Source: a virus. From it: DNA of 24,124 bases. The position numbers and the translations under genes were made by a program. The stretch covers positions 1 through 24,124 of IMG/VR virus record IMGVR_UViG_3300045902_000169. One strand, given 5' to 3'. Below the pieces are notes generated by a model, which was not told the origin of the DNA, made no database searches, and saw nothing but the letters and a program-made list of their open reading frames with translations. Numbering within the stretch: position 1 is the first letter of the stretch; each line of letters opens with the position of its first letter. Shown in pieces: positions 7,349-14,259 of this stretch.

Positions 7349-8766
7349 CAGTCGGACCACCCGAACGACATGATGAGTGCGTCGGCGAAGTCGGGGCTGC
7401 GCTTGAGCCGAGCGGCGAAGTCCTCTTTCGGCTCCAGGGCCGTGCCCCCTGCCGTTTCGCTGTAGCGCAAGCCCTGCAATTCCTCACGCATCAAGGTCAT
7501 CCAGTCGGGCCGAACGGCGAAGGGCGCTTGCGGAACGCTGGCACCGTCGGGCAGAACGCGACGATACTCGGGGTCGAGACGTTGGCGGAGCTTCCAGGCG
7601 CTGGCCGTGCGGAAGTTGGTGAACTTGACGCCGCCGGGGTTGCCACCTCGGTACGGCCGCGCGCCGGGGATGCCGACCACCTGCAATCGGTTGCCGAAGT
7701 CGGCCCCGATCCCCGCCACGTCGTACACCACGCGATGCGGAGCGACGCCCCATTTCTGTCTCAGCAGCGCCACCCGAGACGCCACGCCCTCGAATCCCGA
7801 TGTGTTCGAGTGCCAGAGGTCGAGAATCCCGTTGTCGTCCCTAACCACGATCACGGATCGGTCGCCGCCCGAACCGAGTCCCAGGTCAACCGCCATGCGG
7901 GGATGCCCCGAGCGGCGGAACGGCTCGCGGCCCGCGTCGGCGGCACGGTCCAGCCACGATCGCGGGATGAGCGTATCCTCGGCGGAGTCGGGGAAGAGCG
8001 CGTCAACGTGGCACGTCCACCAGAGCGACCCTTCGCCGTAGTCGTTGCGCGACTCCTCCAGCCACGTCGCGTCCGCCAGGCCGAACGGCGACCGTTCCCG
8101 TTCGATATGCGGGCTGAGCGTCGAGGGTATGCGGATCACGTTCGCCAGCGGGTTCTTCCCGGATTCGGCGGACGTGCAGCGGTCGTAGAACACGCCGTCG
8201 GGCCGAAGCGGGTTGCCGATGTACAGCCGGCGGGTCGGCTTAAGCGAATCGAGCGCCTCGAAGATCGGCGGCTCGACGCCCGACGCCTCATCGACCACGA
8301 CCAGCAAATCCTTCGCGTGGTGCCCGGACAATCGCTCCGTCTTCGTCGTCGAATACGCCAGCGCCTTCCATTCGGCGTCGATCTCGATTTTGAGCGGGCT
8401 CTTGAACATGCGCCCGCCCAGCGGAATCAGGCTGTCGCGGTAGGCGCGCTCGACCTCTTTCCAGAGGACTTCCTCCAACTGCACCTGAGTCGGCGCGGTC
8501 GCCAGCACGATCGAATTTTGGTAGCGCGTCAAAAAACTGAGAATCACACCGGCGGCCAGGAACGTCTTGCCCACGGCGTTGCCGGTCGGCACGTAGGTCG
8601 AATTGTACTTCTCGACCGATAAGCAGATTTCTTTTTGTTTACGCCAGTATTCGCCGCGCCCGAGAACGACCTCGTTGAAGTAGTCGTGCGGGTTGGGGTC
8701 GTCCTCGCACTCATTCAGGATCGCTTCGATCTCGTCGGGCGTCAGCGCGTTTTCGTCGGGCTTCAT
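7348..8766 (-). CDS. terL: Terminase large subunit (ATPase + nuclease)
   Basis: The 472-residue DNA-packaging motor has both expected domains. The N-terminal ATPase carries the Walker A motif TGNAVGKT (about residues 61-68) and the Walker B motif LLVVVDEAS (about 154-162), followed by a coupling-type segment (YIGNPLRPDG). The C-terminal RNase H-like nuclease shows AVDLGLGSGGDRS (first Asp near 294), a middle acidic segment YDVAGIGADFGNRL and a last acidic motif SPDFADALIM (Asp near 459 and 462). It cuts concatemeric DNA and pumps it through the portal encoded downstream. A TTG one codon upstream of the ATG at 8766 is also possible. The gene overlaps the end of the TerS-position gene by about 56 nt. 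Confidence 0.93.
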   Translation of the reverse strand: MKPDENALTPDEIEAILNECEDDPNPHDYFNEVVLGRGEYWRKQKEICLSVEKYNSTYVPTGNAVGKTFLAAGVILSFLTRYQNSIVLATAPTQVQLEEVLWKEVERAYRDSLIPLGGRMFKSPLKIEIDAEWKALAYSTTKTERLSGHHAKDLLVVVDEASGVEPPIFEALDSLKPTRRLYIGNPLRPDGVFYDRCTSAESGKNPLANVIRIPSTLSPHIERERSPFGLADATWLEESRNDYGEGSLWWTCHVDALFPDSAEDTLIPRSWLDRAADAGREPFRRSGHPRMAVDLGLGSGGDRSVIVVRDDNGILDLWHSNTSGFEGVASRVALLRQKWGVAPHRVVYDVAGIGADFGNRLQVVGIPGARPYRGGNPGGVKFTNFRTASAWKLRQRLDPEYRRVLPDGASVPQAPFAVRPDWMTLMREELQGLRYSETAGGTALEPKEDFAARLKRSPDFADALIMSFGWSD

Positions 8767-9115
8767 CAATGCGTCGTCGCGCGTCCGAGGCGGTGTCGCC
8801 GGTCCGGCCGCCGCGAAGCACCAACGACCGCTCCTGGAGGTCGAGTGATCGCGTCTTCAGGTCGGCCGACACGATCGTCCGCGCGGCCTGGATCACCGTG
8901 CGGGGTTCGTGGTCCGCGTCCGCATCGACGTAACCGGCAAGCCGGTTGAGGATTTGCACGCGGATGTGCTGCGGGACGTTCCACCCTTCGCGGATCGCCC
9001 GCTCCTCCATGCGGCGTTCCGCCAGTCCCGGCGCATGATCGCCCCCCAAATCCCCCGATGAGTCCGGCACATTATAGACCTCACGGCCTCTCGTCACGCC
9101 TCGCGGCGTCGCCAT
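8711..9115 (-). CDS. Putative terminase small subunit-position protein
   Basis: This 134-residue protein is encoded directly upstream of terL, where the DNA-recognition small subunit normally lies. It has a disordered Gly-rich N-terminus. A helical core follows at residues about 30-100, including MEERAIREGWNVPQHIRVQIL and an AARTIVSADLKTRSLDLQER segment. The tail is very Arg/Asp-rich. I do not see a clear helix-turn-helix, so the TerS assignment rests on position, size and helical content. It overlaps the preceding membrane protein gene by 35 nt and terL by about 56 nt. It could also be an unrelated packaging accessory protein. Confidence 0.55.
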   Translation of the reverse strand: MATPRGVTRGREVYNVPDSSGDLGGDHAPGLAERRMEERAIREGWNVPQHIRVQILNRLAGYVDADADHEPRTVIQAARTIVSADLKTRSLDLQERSLVLRGGRTGDTASDARRRIDEARRKRADARRDRSDPE

Positions 9116-9290
9116 GCAACCGCGCGTACACGCCCGGAAACCGCCGCCTCAGCCGTTCGCGTTGCCAGGCCCGGCGCAGCGATTCGGGCGGCCGGCGCGG
9201 GAAGGCGTCCGCCGCGTAGCAGACGACCGCCAGCGCGGCGCACACCAGCGACACGGACAGCAGCGCGGCTTCGAGGCGGCTCACGGTCAC
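9081..9290 (-). CDS. Small membrane protein, single N-terminal TM (69 aa)
   Basis: This 69-residue protein has one hydrophobic segment (about residues 8-28, ALLSVSLVCAALAVVCYAA) and a very basic cytoplasmic tail (RRAWQRERLRRRFPG). It starts with GTG in a GTGA overlap with the preceding gene. Its size and topology, and its place beside other small membrane proteins, suggest part of a lysis or envelope module, such as a holin accessory or spanin-like partner. No lipobox was seen. The exact role is unknown. Confidence 0.55.
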   Translation of the reverse strand: MTVSRLEAALLSVSLVCAALAVVCYAADAFPRRPPESLRRAWQRERLRRRFPGVYARLHGDAARRDERP

Positions 9291-9784
9291 TCCGGTTCCG
9301 GCTCGGGCTCGGGCGCGGGGTCGTCGCGGTACACCTGCCGAAAACTCAGCGACAGTTCGCCGGGGTTCGTCGGCGGCGTGATGTCCGACACCTGCGCCTC
9401 GACGACGGCCGGGTTGGGGCTGGCGTTGCCGGCCGCGTCGATGTAGTGGTGATAGACCCGCACCAGATCACCGTGGGCGAAGTCGCCGACCGTGTAGACG
9501 GTCAGGTTGCGGTCGAGTCCCGGATGCGACGACTTATGCACGCCGTTGACCTCGACGGATACGGTCATCGTGTCGATGTCGGCCAGCGCGGCGGGGTCGT
9601 CCGGCAGCGGGGCGAACAGAACGTCTGCCTCGAACACCAGGGCCATATCTCGAATCTCCTGACGAAAGGTGAGGGTCAATCCGCCGGGGTTCGGCGGCAT
9701 CAACGGATACTGACGTAGCTTGCGGTGAACCCAGCGCCAGAGCACGGGCTCGACGGCGCGGCGCAGTTCGGCGAACAGGCTCAC
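9287..9784 (-). CDS. Beta-rich protein with duplicated motif and Pro-Glu tail (165 aa)
   Basis: This 165-residue protein is not recognised. The longer upstream frame to 10054 is antiframe noise over the preceding membrane gene; the GTG at 9784 gives the usual GTGA overlap with that gene. Two copies of a motif PPxNPGxLxLxFRQxxRD occur at residues 30-46 and 137-154. Between them is a beta-rich domain (TVSVEVNG, LTVYTVGDFAHGDLVRVYHHYIDAAGNASP) that looks like an Ig/fibronectin-type fold. The C-terminus is a repeated Pro-Glu tail. A surface-exposed or virion-attached protein is plausible but unproven. The motif duplication suggests two strands of repeated structural units. Confidence 0.55.
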   Translation of the reverse strand: MSLFAELRRAVEPVLWRWVHRKLRQYPLMPPNPGGLTLTFRQEIRDMALVFEADVLFAPLPDDPAALADIDTMTVSVEVNGVHKSSHPGLDRNLTVYTVGDFAHGDLVRVYHHYIDAAGNASPNPAVVEAQVSDITPPTNPGELSLSFRQVYRDDPAPEPEPEPE

Positions 9785-10086
9785 GGAATCGCCGCTCCGG
9801 GGGTCCGATACCGGACGAGCAATTCCTGGATCGTGCGTTGCGACGCCGCGATCTCGCCGATGACACGGCTCATCTCGCGGTTGGCCTCGGCCATGTCCCG
9901 CAACGCCTCGGCCTGCTGTTTCTGGGTGGCGATCGTCGAATCGGTCTGCTTGTCCTCGCGAATTTGGCTGCGCTTGTACCAGTCGTGGGCGAACAGCAGG
10001 AGAATTCCGCTGGTCACGATCGGGAATCCGACCGTCTTGACAATATCGCTCCACATCCCGATATGTTTTGCGGTTTCCTCGGTCAT
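9781..10086 (-). CDS. Membrane protein with coiled coil, holin-like (101 aa)
   Basis: This 101-residue protein has one transmembrane segment near residues 17-35 (TVGFPIVTSGILLLFAHDW). A helical region of about 55 residues follows, rich in Gln, Glu and Ala with coiled-coil character (QAEALRDMAEANREMSRVI). The architecture resembles small phage membrane proteins encoded next to lysis genes (haemolysin XhlA-type or holin partners), but no diagnostic motif is present. It overlaps the upstream gene by 4 nt (ATGA) and the downstream gene by 4 nt (GTGA). Membrane disruption or lysis timing is the leading guess. Confidence 0.55.
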   Translation of the reverse strand: MTEETAKHIGMWSDIVKTVGFPIVTSGILLLFAHDWYKRSQIREDKQTDSTIATQKQQAEALRDMAEANREMSRVIGEIAASQRTIQELLVRYRTPGAAIP

Positions 10087-10277
10087 GACCGCGACACCGC
10101 CTGGCGCAGTCCGAACGCCGCGAGCGCCGCGAGAAACGACTGAATCGCCGTCTCGTACTGGCCCTCGCTCAGTTGCCAGAGCGCCAGGCCCAGCAATCCG
10201 GCGGCGGCGAGATACGTCTTCACGCCGGGCAGACCGGCCACGATGTAGCGCAGGATGATCGCGATAAATTCATTCAT
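10083..10277 (-). CDS. Small hydrophobic membrane protein, holin-like (64 aa)
   Basis: This 64-residue protein is hydrophobic over most of its length. It has a hydrophobic N-terminal segment (IAIILRYIVAGLPG), a clear TM helix (YLAAAGLLGLALWQL) and an amphipathic C-terminal helix (AIQSFLAALAAFGLRQ). The pattern is that of a small holin or of the holin-superfamily proteins often encoded as a pair with another small membrane protein. It overlaps the previous gene by 8 nt. I infer a role in lysis from size, topology and neighbours. Confidence 0.55.
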   Translation of the reverse strand: MNEFIAIILRYIVAGLPGVKTYLAAAGLLGLALWQLSEGQYETAIQSFLAALAAFGLRQAVSRS

Positions 10278-10428
10278 CGTCGTCGCTCTCCGGCGGTTCC
10301 TCGCACACGAGGAGCAAGATCGACAGCCACACGATTCCGCCGACCATCAGCACGAATACCAGCGGGTAGAGGTCCGAGCCTCGGACGGACATACACCATC
10401 GGACTACCGACACCCACCAGTCGGGCAT
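10270..10428 (-). CDS. Small single-TM protein with acidic tail (52 aa)
   Basis: This 52-residue protein has one TM segment (about residues 21-41, YPLVFVLMVGGIVWLSILLLV) and an acidic end (EEPPESDDDE). The ATG at 10428 follows a G-rich stretch that can serve as ribosome-binding site. The longer frame upstream of it is a shadow of the Cys-rich gene, which it overlaps by 25 nt. It belongs to the block of small membrane proteins at 9081-12540. Its function is unknown. Confidence 0.5.
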   Translation of the reverse strand: MPDWWVSVVRWCMSVRGSDLYPLVFVLMVGGIVWLSILLLVCEEPPESDDDE

Positions 10429-10829
10429 GACGCACCCCCGTAGGCATCGAGCCGGAACGGCGTCCGCTCGGTCGGATCGGCGAGCCGGACGCGGGCGTTG
10501 ACCTGCGCGACCCACTGCTTGAGCCACGCGGGGTCCGTGTGCCGCCACACCTTGCCGGTGACGTCGGCGAGCCGGTAGAGGCGTGGCGACGGCGTGGGCG
10601 CTCGCACTTGCACTTGCGGCCCGGCGTCGATCTCCGCCGTGGGCCGTCGTTCCGTGGTCGCCACGTCGAAGCACGGCCGCTTGCAATCGGCGGCGCTACG
10701 GCACGGGCACGCCTCGCCGCCGCACACGCAGCGAAGCGACGCGACCTCCGCGCGGGCGGGCGCGGGCGGGTCATCGGCGAAACCGGCGTAGGTCCAGGAA
10801 CCCACCAGGAGTAGGCAAACGGCGGTCAT
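10404..10829 (-). CDS. Secreted Cys-rich hypothetical protein (141 aa)
   Basis: This 141-residue protein has a short hydrophobic N-terminus (TAVCLLLVGSW) that looks like a signal peptide ending near AGFA. A Cys cluster follows (CVCGGEACPC, then AADCKRPC, at about residues 34-53), and a CPTGGC motif stands at the C-terminus. The middle is basic and Pro-rich. The start (10829) is in an ATGA overlap with the peptidase gene; the frame continues far upstream only as a shadow. Its first 20 residues contain WTYAGFA, the same seven residues that end the preceding protein, as part of an imperfect DNA duplication. It is probably exported; the function is unknown. Confidence 0.5.
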   Translation of the reverse strand: MTAVCLLLVGSWTYAGFADDPPAPARAEVASLRCVCGGEACPCRSAADCKRPCFDVATTERRPTAEIDAGPQVQVRAPTPSPRLYRLADVTGKVWRHTDPAWLKQWVAQVNARVRLADPTERTPFRLDAYGGASCPTGGCR

Positions 10830-11737
10830 GCGAACCCCGCGTAGGTCCAATGGGCGGGCAGCGACTGGCCGGGATAGCCGTCGAAACTGGACAGCGAGAA
10901 CGAGTCGCGCTGTTTCAGCATCCGATCGACGGTGCCGCGATCGGCCCAGAACGAGTAGTTGGGCTGGTCGAGCGCGAGCGGGCCGTCGGGCACGTTCTCG
11001 CCCCAGGACTGCACGATGCACGCGCCGGGACGGTGGTCGGCCCGCACGCCGACGATGAGCATGCAGTGCATCCACGTCCCGCGCGGCTGGCAGAATCCGT
11101 CGCGGTCGCGAGTCATGGTGAATCCCTGGTCGGAGCAGACGGGCACGGGGTAGCCGTTGGCCAGCGCGTCTTCCAGTTCCTCGTAGGAGGTGACAAGCGA
11201 GACCGTGCGGACCTTGTAGTCCCGAGCCTGATTCTTGATCTCGGCCGGCACGCCGCCTGGCCCGCCCCACTGCGCGGCGCGCTCGCCGCTGTAGGGACCG
11301 ACGACCTCGCGGCTGACCGTACCCTGAGTGCTGAGGGCCTTGGCCGCCCACGCGCCCACCGCGCCGTCGGCCGAGCCGTCGCGGCGGTAGGGGCGAAGAA
11401 AGTTGCCGACCTCGCGCGCCATTCCGTAGAGCGGCTCGGTCGCGGTTTCCTTGAACGTCTGCGGCATCTTTTTCAGCGCGATCTGGACGCAGGCCAGCAG
11501 GTCGGTGCCGTGGCCGAAGCCCTGGCTCACGCAGTCGCCGATGGTCTGCGCCGGATAGGGAATGTAAGCGCCGAGCACGTCCGTCCACGCCTTGTACAGG
11601 AGCGTGGTCTTGTTCCGTCCGCTGCCGCGCAGCCGCGGCGCCGCTGACCGGAACACCGGGCGGGGCAAAGTCGCCGCGATCCGCGCGACTTCGGCGGGAT
11701 CGTTGATCCAGCCCATCGGACCGGGCGTGGCGGTCAC
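10826..11737 (-). CDS. Papain-fold cysteine peptidase-like protein
   Basis: This 303-residue protein shows the order of papain-family (C1-like) active-site elements. Gln64...Cys69 lies in QTIGDCVSQG, His224 in WMHCMLIVGV, and a QSWGENV segment (243-249) sits where papain enzymes have Asn-Ser-Trp-Gly. The catalytic Asn is therefore replaced by Gln. The size fits the catalytic domain plus short extensions; no clear signal peptide was seen. It lies among small membrane genes, so it could be a cell-wall or protein-cleaving lysis enzyme, or a protease acting on host envelope proteins. GTG start in a GTGA overlap with the 38-residue gene. Activity is not certain, given the substitution. Confidence 0.65.
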   Translation of the reverse strand: MTATPGPMGWINDPAEVARIAATLPRPVFRSAAPRLRGSGRNKTTLLYKAWTDVLGAYIPYPAQTIGDCVSQGFGHGTDLLACVQIALKKMPQTFKETATEPLYGMAREVGNFLRPYRRDGSADGAVGAWAAKALSTQGTVSREVVGPYSGERAAQWGGPGGVPAEIKNQARDYKVRTVSLVTSYEELEDALANGYPVPVCSDQGFTMTRDRDGFCQPRGTWMHCMLIVGVRADHRPGACIVQSWGENVPDGPLALDQPNYSFWADRGTVDRMLKQRDSFSLSSFDGYPGQSLPAHWTYAGFA

Positions 11738-11850
11738 GGACGACGCATCCTCTTGACCGCATCGGCGACGGGCGGACCCCAGATTTTACGGGTGATCCAA
11801 CTCGCCAGCAGGCTCCCGAGCGCGACGGAGATGACGGTCACGGGGTCCAT
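11734..11850 (-). CDS. Very small membrane protein (38 aa)
   Basis: This 38-residue protein has a hydrophobic N-terminal segment (VTVISVALGSLLASWI) and a basic end (DAVKRMRRP). Its ATG at 11850 lies 1 nt after the stop of the preceding gene, and its stop overlaps the GTG of the peptidase gene. The frame runs upstream to 11967, but that part overlaps the zinc-ribbon gene and looks non-natural. It is a small membrane peptide of unknown function, perhaps part of the lysis set. Confidence 0.45.
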   Translation of the reverse strand: MDPVTVISVALGSLLASWITRKIWGPPVADAVKRMRRP

Positions 11851-11851
11851 G

Positions 11852-12082
11852 TCAACAAGTTGTTTCCCGGTGTGACACAAAAACCGGATCGACCAGCGTG
11901 GGGGCAACAAAGACTGGCGGGGTATAAGGTCCGGGATAGACATGAACCCATAAATAGCCTGTGCCACAACAGACCGGGCACGTCATCCCGAGCGGCGGAG
12001 TCACGGCCCACCACGGGCGGTTGTCGTATTGCGGGTCGGAGACCGATCCTCTCCCGTAACATTTCCAGCACGTTACCATCAT
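11852..12082 (-). CDS. Small zinc-ribbon protein, DnaJ-like CxxCxGxG motifs (76 aa)
   Basis: This 76-residue protein carries two CxxC knuckles, CWKCYGRGS (Cys5, Cys8) and CPVCCGTGY (Cys35, Cys38), similar to the CxxCxGxG repeats of DnaJ zinc domains. It has no J-domain. The remaining C-terminal half is Pro/Val-rich. It starts in a TGATG overlap with the previous gene. It probably binds one zinc ion; the partner and role are unknown. Confidence 0.55.
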   Translation of the reverse strand: MMVTCWKCYGRGSVSDPQYDNRPWWAVTPPLGMTCPVCCGTGYLWVHVYPGPYTPPVFVAPTLVDPVFVSHRETTC

Positions 12083-12540
12083 CACTTCGCCCCCTTCAGT
12101 CCACGCGCCAGGCCGCGCCACGCCGCGACGGTCCGCGCCCGCTGGGCCGTGTCGGTCGGCTCCGCGCCCTCGGGGAGCACCTTCGCTAGTTCGGGAGCGA
12201 CCCGCGCGTTGAACGCGGCGATGCGGGCGGCTTTCCACGTCTCCTGCTGGGCGCGCTGCGCGTCAGACACGCTCTTGCCCTGCTCCAACACGATCGCGGC
12301 TTCAAGCCACGCATCAGCGTAGGTTTGCGCCAGCACAGGGGCATACGCCCTGCCGACCGCCGCGAAATCCGGTCCGGCGTCGGGTCGGGGACGCGGGCGG
12401 AACGACTCGTAATTGACCACCCCGTACACCACCGCGCCGAACACGATGGCCAGCGGCGTCAGGTAGCCCTTGATCCCCGCGCTCGGCTGAGGCGTGGGGC
12501 TGGAGCCCCAATCGCTCGGCAGCGTGTCATGTCGGGGCAT
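12082..12540 (-). CDS. Membrane-anchored hypothetical protein (152 aa)
   Basis: This 152-residue protein has a Pro-rich cytoplasmic N-terminus and one TM segment at about residues 26-44 (YLTPLAIVFGAVVYGVV). A Pro/Arg linker and a soluble helical domain follow (AYAPVLAQTYADAWLEAAIVLEQ onward, rich in Ala and Gln). The ATG at 12540 overlaps the preceding gene by 14 nt. The longer frame to 12642 is a shadow. Not recognised; it lies in the membrane-protein block and may be part of the envelope or lysis set. Confidence 0.5.
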   Translation of the reverse strand: MPRHDTLPSDWGSSPTPQPSAGIKGYLTPLAIVFGAVVYGVVNYESFRPRPRPDAGPDFAAVGRAYAPVLAQTYADAWLEAAIVLEQGKSVSDAQRAQQETWKAARIAAFNARVAPELAKVLPEGAEPTDTAQRARTVAAWRGLARGLKGAK

Positions 12541-12763
12541 CGTCGCCCCCCGGCGGCACGACCGCGTACCGCTCGATCTTCGCGCCGCGCACGGACAGCA
12601 CTTCGGTCGGGCTGACCTGATAGAGTTTGTCCGGTTCGGCAAGCGACTTGATCTGCGCCTCGATCTTGGCCGCGTCGTCCAGGCAACAGCGATATTGGAC
12701 GCTGTGCCGCTCGGCTTCAGCGCGGAGCGTTTCGAGTTTAGCGGCGAGTTCGGCGACGGTCAC
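12527..12763 (-). CDS. Small coiled-coil protein (78 aa)
   Basis: This 78-residue protein starts with a helix of strong coiled-coil character (AELAAKLETLRAEAERH) and contains two adjacent Cys. It ends in a beta-like segment (TEVLSVRGAKIERYAVV). GTG start in a GTGA overlap with the sigma-factor stop. It is not recognised. Close coupling to the sigma factor leaves open an accessory or anti-sigma-like role, but nothing in the sequence proves it. Confidence 0.45.
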   Translation of the reverse strand: MTVAELAAKLETLRAEAERHSVQYRCCLDDAAKIEAQIKSLAEPDKLYQVSPTEVLSVRGAKIERYAVVPPGGDDAPT

Positions 12764-13437
12764 GACGCGACCCTTTGCGCCAGCGTTGCCAGCGATTCGG
12801 CGAGCACGCGGCGCACCCGGCCGCGATCAATACGATCCGCCCCGGCGATCTCGACCGCCGTCATCGGCTCGCGGCCGTCGAGTCCGTAGCGGCGAGCGAC
12901 GATTTCCCGGCCCTCGGAAGCGATCGACGACAGGGCGGACTTGACCATGCTGATCTCGTCACCGATCTCAGCGGCCCGCGCGGGGTCCGCGTGGTCCACG
13001 GGATGCCAGGATTCAAACGACGATTCAAGCGGAACGACCGGCTCCCGGCACCGCTTCGCGTCGGCCAGGTACGCGCGACGCTCCGGCGTCAGTTTCGGCG
13101 ATTCGCTCCGAGCCCAATACGGCGCGGCGACCATCGTGTCCCGATACCTCACTGTACACAACACGAGATTAATACATCTAGATGCGTAGCCGCCAAACGG
13201 AACCTTGTGCGACGTATCGTAGTTACGTACGCAATCCATGAGGGCGAAGACGGCCTCGTGGGTGTAGTCCTCACGCTTGTGCGCGTCGGCGGTGTATTTG
13301 CGCGCGATCAGCCGCGCTAGGGGCAGGAACGATTCGACGACGCGGTTGCGGCTCTCAATGCACCCGGTCCGCTGATGGTCGCGGCACAGAGCGCGAATCT
13401 CGGCGTCGTCGATCTTCGCCCAGCGGTACACCATCAC
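12760..13437 (-). CDS. Phage sigma-70-family RNA polymerase sigma factor
   Basis: This 225-residue protein has the two essential sigma regions. Region 2 is at residues about 30-95 (NRVVESFLPLARLIARKY, then AVFALMDCVRNYDTSHKVPFGGYASRCI), with the core-binding and -10-recognition pattern. Region 4 is at about 168-222 (EIVARRYGLDG, then TAVEIAGADRIDRGRVRRVL), a helix-turn-helix for -35 contact. There is no region 1.1, as in alternative sigma factors. It probably redirects host polymerase to phage late promoters, which fits its place early in the late operon. Start at GTG 13437 or ATG 13434, both overlapping the previous stop. Confidence 0.85.
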   Translation of the reverse strand: MMVYRWAKIDDAEIRALCRDHQRTGCIESRNRVVESFLPLARLIARKYTADAHKREDYTHEAVFALMDCVRNYDTSHKVPFGGYASRCINLVLCTVRYRDTMVAAPYWARSESPKLTPERRAYLADAKRCREPVVPLESSFESWHPVDHADPARAAEIGDEISMVKSALSSIASEGREIVARRYGLDGREPMTAVEIAGADRIDRGRVRRVLAESLATLAQRVAS

Positions 13438-13925
13438 GGCGTCCCCTCCCGGTCCGGCGGCTCCTTGCGACCAATCACGTTGCCCTTCTTATCCAGGATC
13501 AGCGTCCAGTCGGGCTCCTGACCGATCGACCTCAGCCATTCGCGGCCGACGCGCGCCAGATTCGTGAGTTCGTTGATCGGATGCTCGAACGCGCCGCGAT
13601 AGCCGTTGTGGATGCGCCGCCGTTCGCGCTCGGTCAGGATCGAGCGGTAACGGCCCCGGAACCGCCGCCTGGCCTTGCGCTCGGCTTCCCGCTGCCGATC
13701 CGCGCCGGGCGCGTCGAGCCGAACCTCGTGATAGACGGCCAACCGTGCCAGCGGCGGCGACGCGGTTTCGCACCACGCACAGTATTCGAGCCGTCGTTTC
13801 TGCTTCGCGGTCAGACCGCCGCAACACGGGCACACGTCGCCCCATTCAAGGGGCCACGGACGGCACCCGGTCAAGATCACGATCGCGTCGGGCGTCGAGT
13901 GCGGCACCTGCGGGGATCGCTGCAT
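13434..13925 (-). CDS. Zinc-ribbon protein upstream of the sigma factor (163 aa)
   Basis: This 163-residue protein contains a zinc ribbon, CPCCGG (about residues 31-34) and CAWC (about 49-52). A long, very basic helical stretch follows (REAERKARRRFRGRYR) and then a helical C-terminal domain. The basic part suggests nucleic-acid binding. The start is uncertain: ATG at 13925 overlaps the HTH gene by 80 nt, while a GTG at 13841 with GGGG upstream would place the start just after that gene's stop. The extra N-terminal sequence reads naturally, so I keep the ATG. Not recognised; its position suggests transcription-related work. Confidence 0.55.
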   Translation of the reverse strand: MQRSPQVPHSTPDAIVILTGCRPWPLEWGDVCPCCGGLTAKQKRRLEYCAWCETASPPLARLAVYHEVRLDAPGADRQREAERKARRRFRGRYRSILTERERRRIHNGYRGAFEHPINELTNLARVGREWLRSIGQEPDWTLILDKKGNVIGRKEPPDREGTP

Positions 13926-14100
13926 CGGCCACCGTCTCCCGGATCGACTCGGCTCGACCCAGGCCCCACTGAACGGCCCGGCGGGTCACACCGCACGCCG
14001 CCGCGATCGCGTCGAGCGACCACCCTTCTCGGCGAGCCAGGCGATAGATTTCATGACGCAACGCCGGGTTGACCCTGGCGGCTCTCGGACGCGACCTCAC
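13846..14100 (-). CDS. Helix-turn-helix DNA-binding protein (84 aa)
   Basis: This 84-residue protein is built around a helix-turn-helix at about residues 17-48 (YRLARREGWSLDAIAAACGVTRRAVQWGL), with a basic N-terminal arm. It is the first gene after the strong promoter at 14230-14259 and heads the late operon, so it may regulate that operon or help the sigma factor. The GTG at 14100 is preceded by GGTGGGG at a good spacing. The longer frame from 14217 would begin only a few nt after the predicted transcription start and reads poorly. The last 25 residues overlap the next gene and are less convincing. Confidence 0.5.
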   Translation of the reverse strand: MRSRPRAARVNPALRHEIYRLARREGWSLDAIAAACGVTRRAVQWGLGRAESIRETVADAAIPAGAALDARRDRDLDRVPSVAP

Positions 14101-14229
14101 GGCGTTCCCCACCAGACGCGGATTTTCCCCTCTGTCTACCCCTTTAAGGCAATTCCGCGCAATGGATCGGCTCGTTTCGTGACGCAACTCCAATCGCCGT
14201 AACGGCAAACACGGCATTCAAACGCGCAC

Positions 14230-14259
14230 GTTATACTTGATTTCTTGAACGCTTGTCAA
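14230..14259 (-). promoter_or_regulatory. Near-consensus sigma70 promoter of the late operon
   Basis: On the minus strand TTGACA (14254-14259) and TATAAC (14230-14235) are separated by 18 bp, so 11 of 12 bases match consensus. The -35 box overlaps the stop codon of the AbrB-like gene. The predicted start near 14223 leaves a leader of about 120 nt before the HTH gene. This is one of the strongest promoter matches in the window and is read by host polymerase without phage sigma. Confidence 0.75.

Noticed and set aside
9785-10054. N-terminal extension of the beta-rich protein gene (start at 10054)
   Set aside because: The extra 90 codons run over the membrane coiled-coil gene in another frame and are Arg/Gly/His-rich shadow sequence; the GTG at 9784 gives the usual 4-nt overlap.
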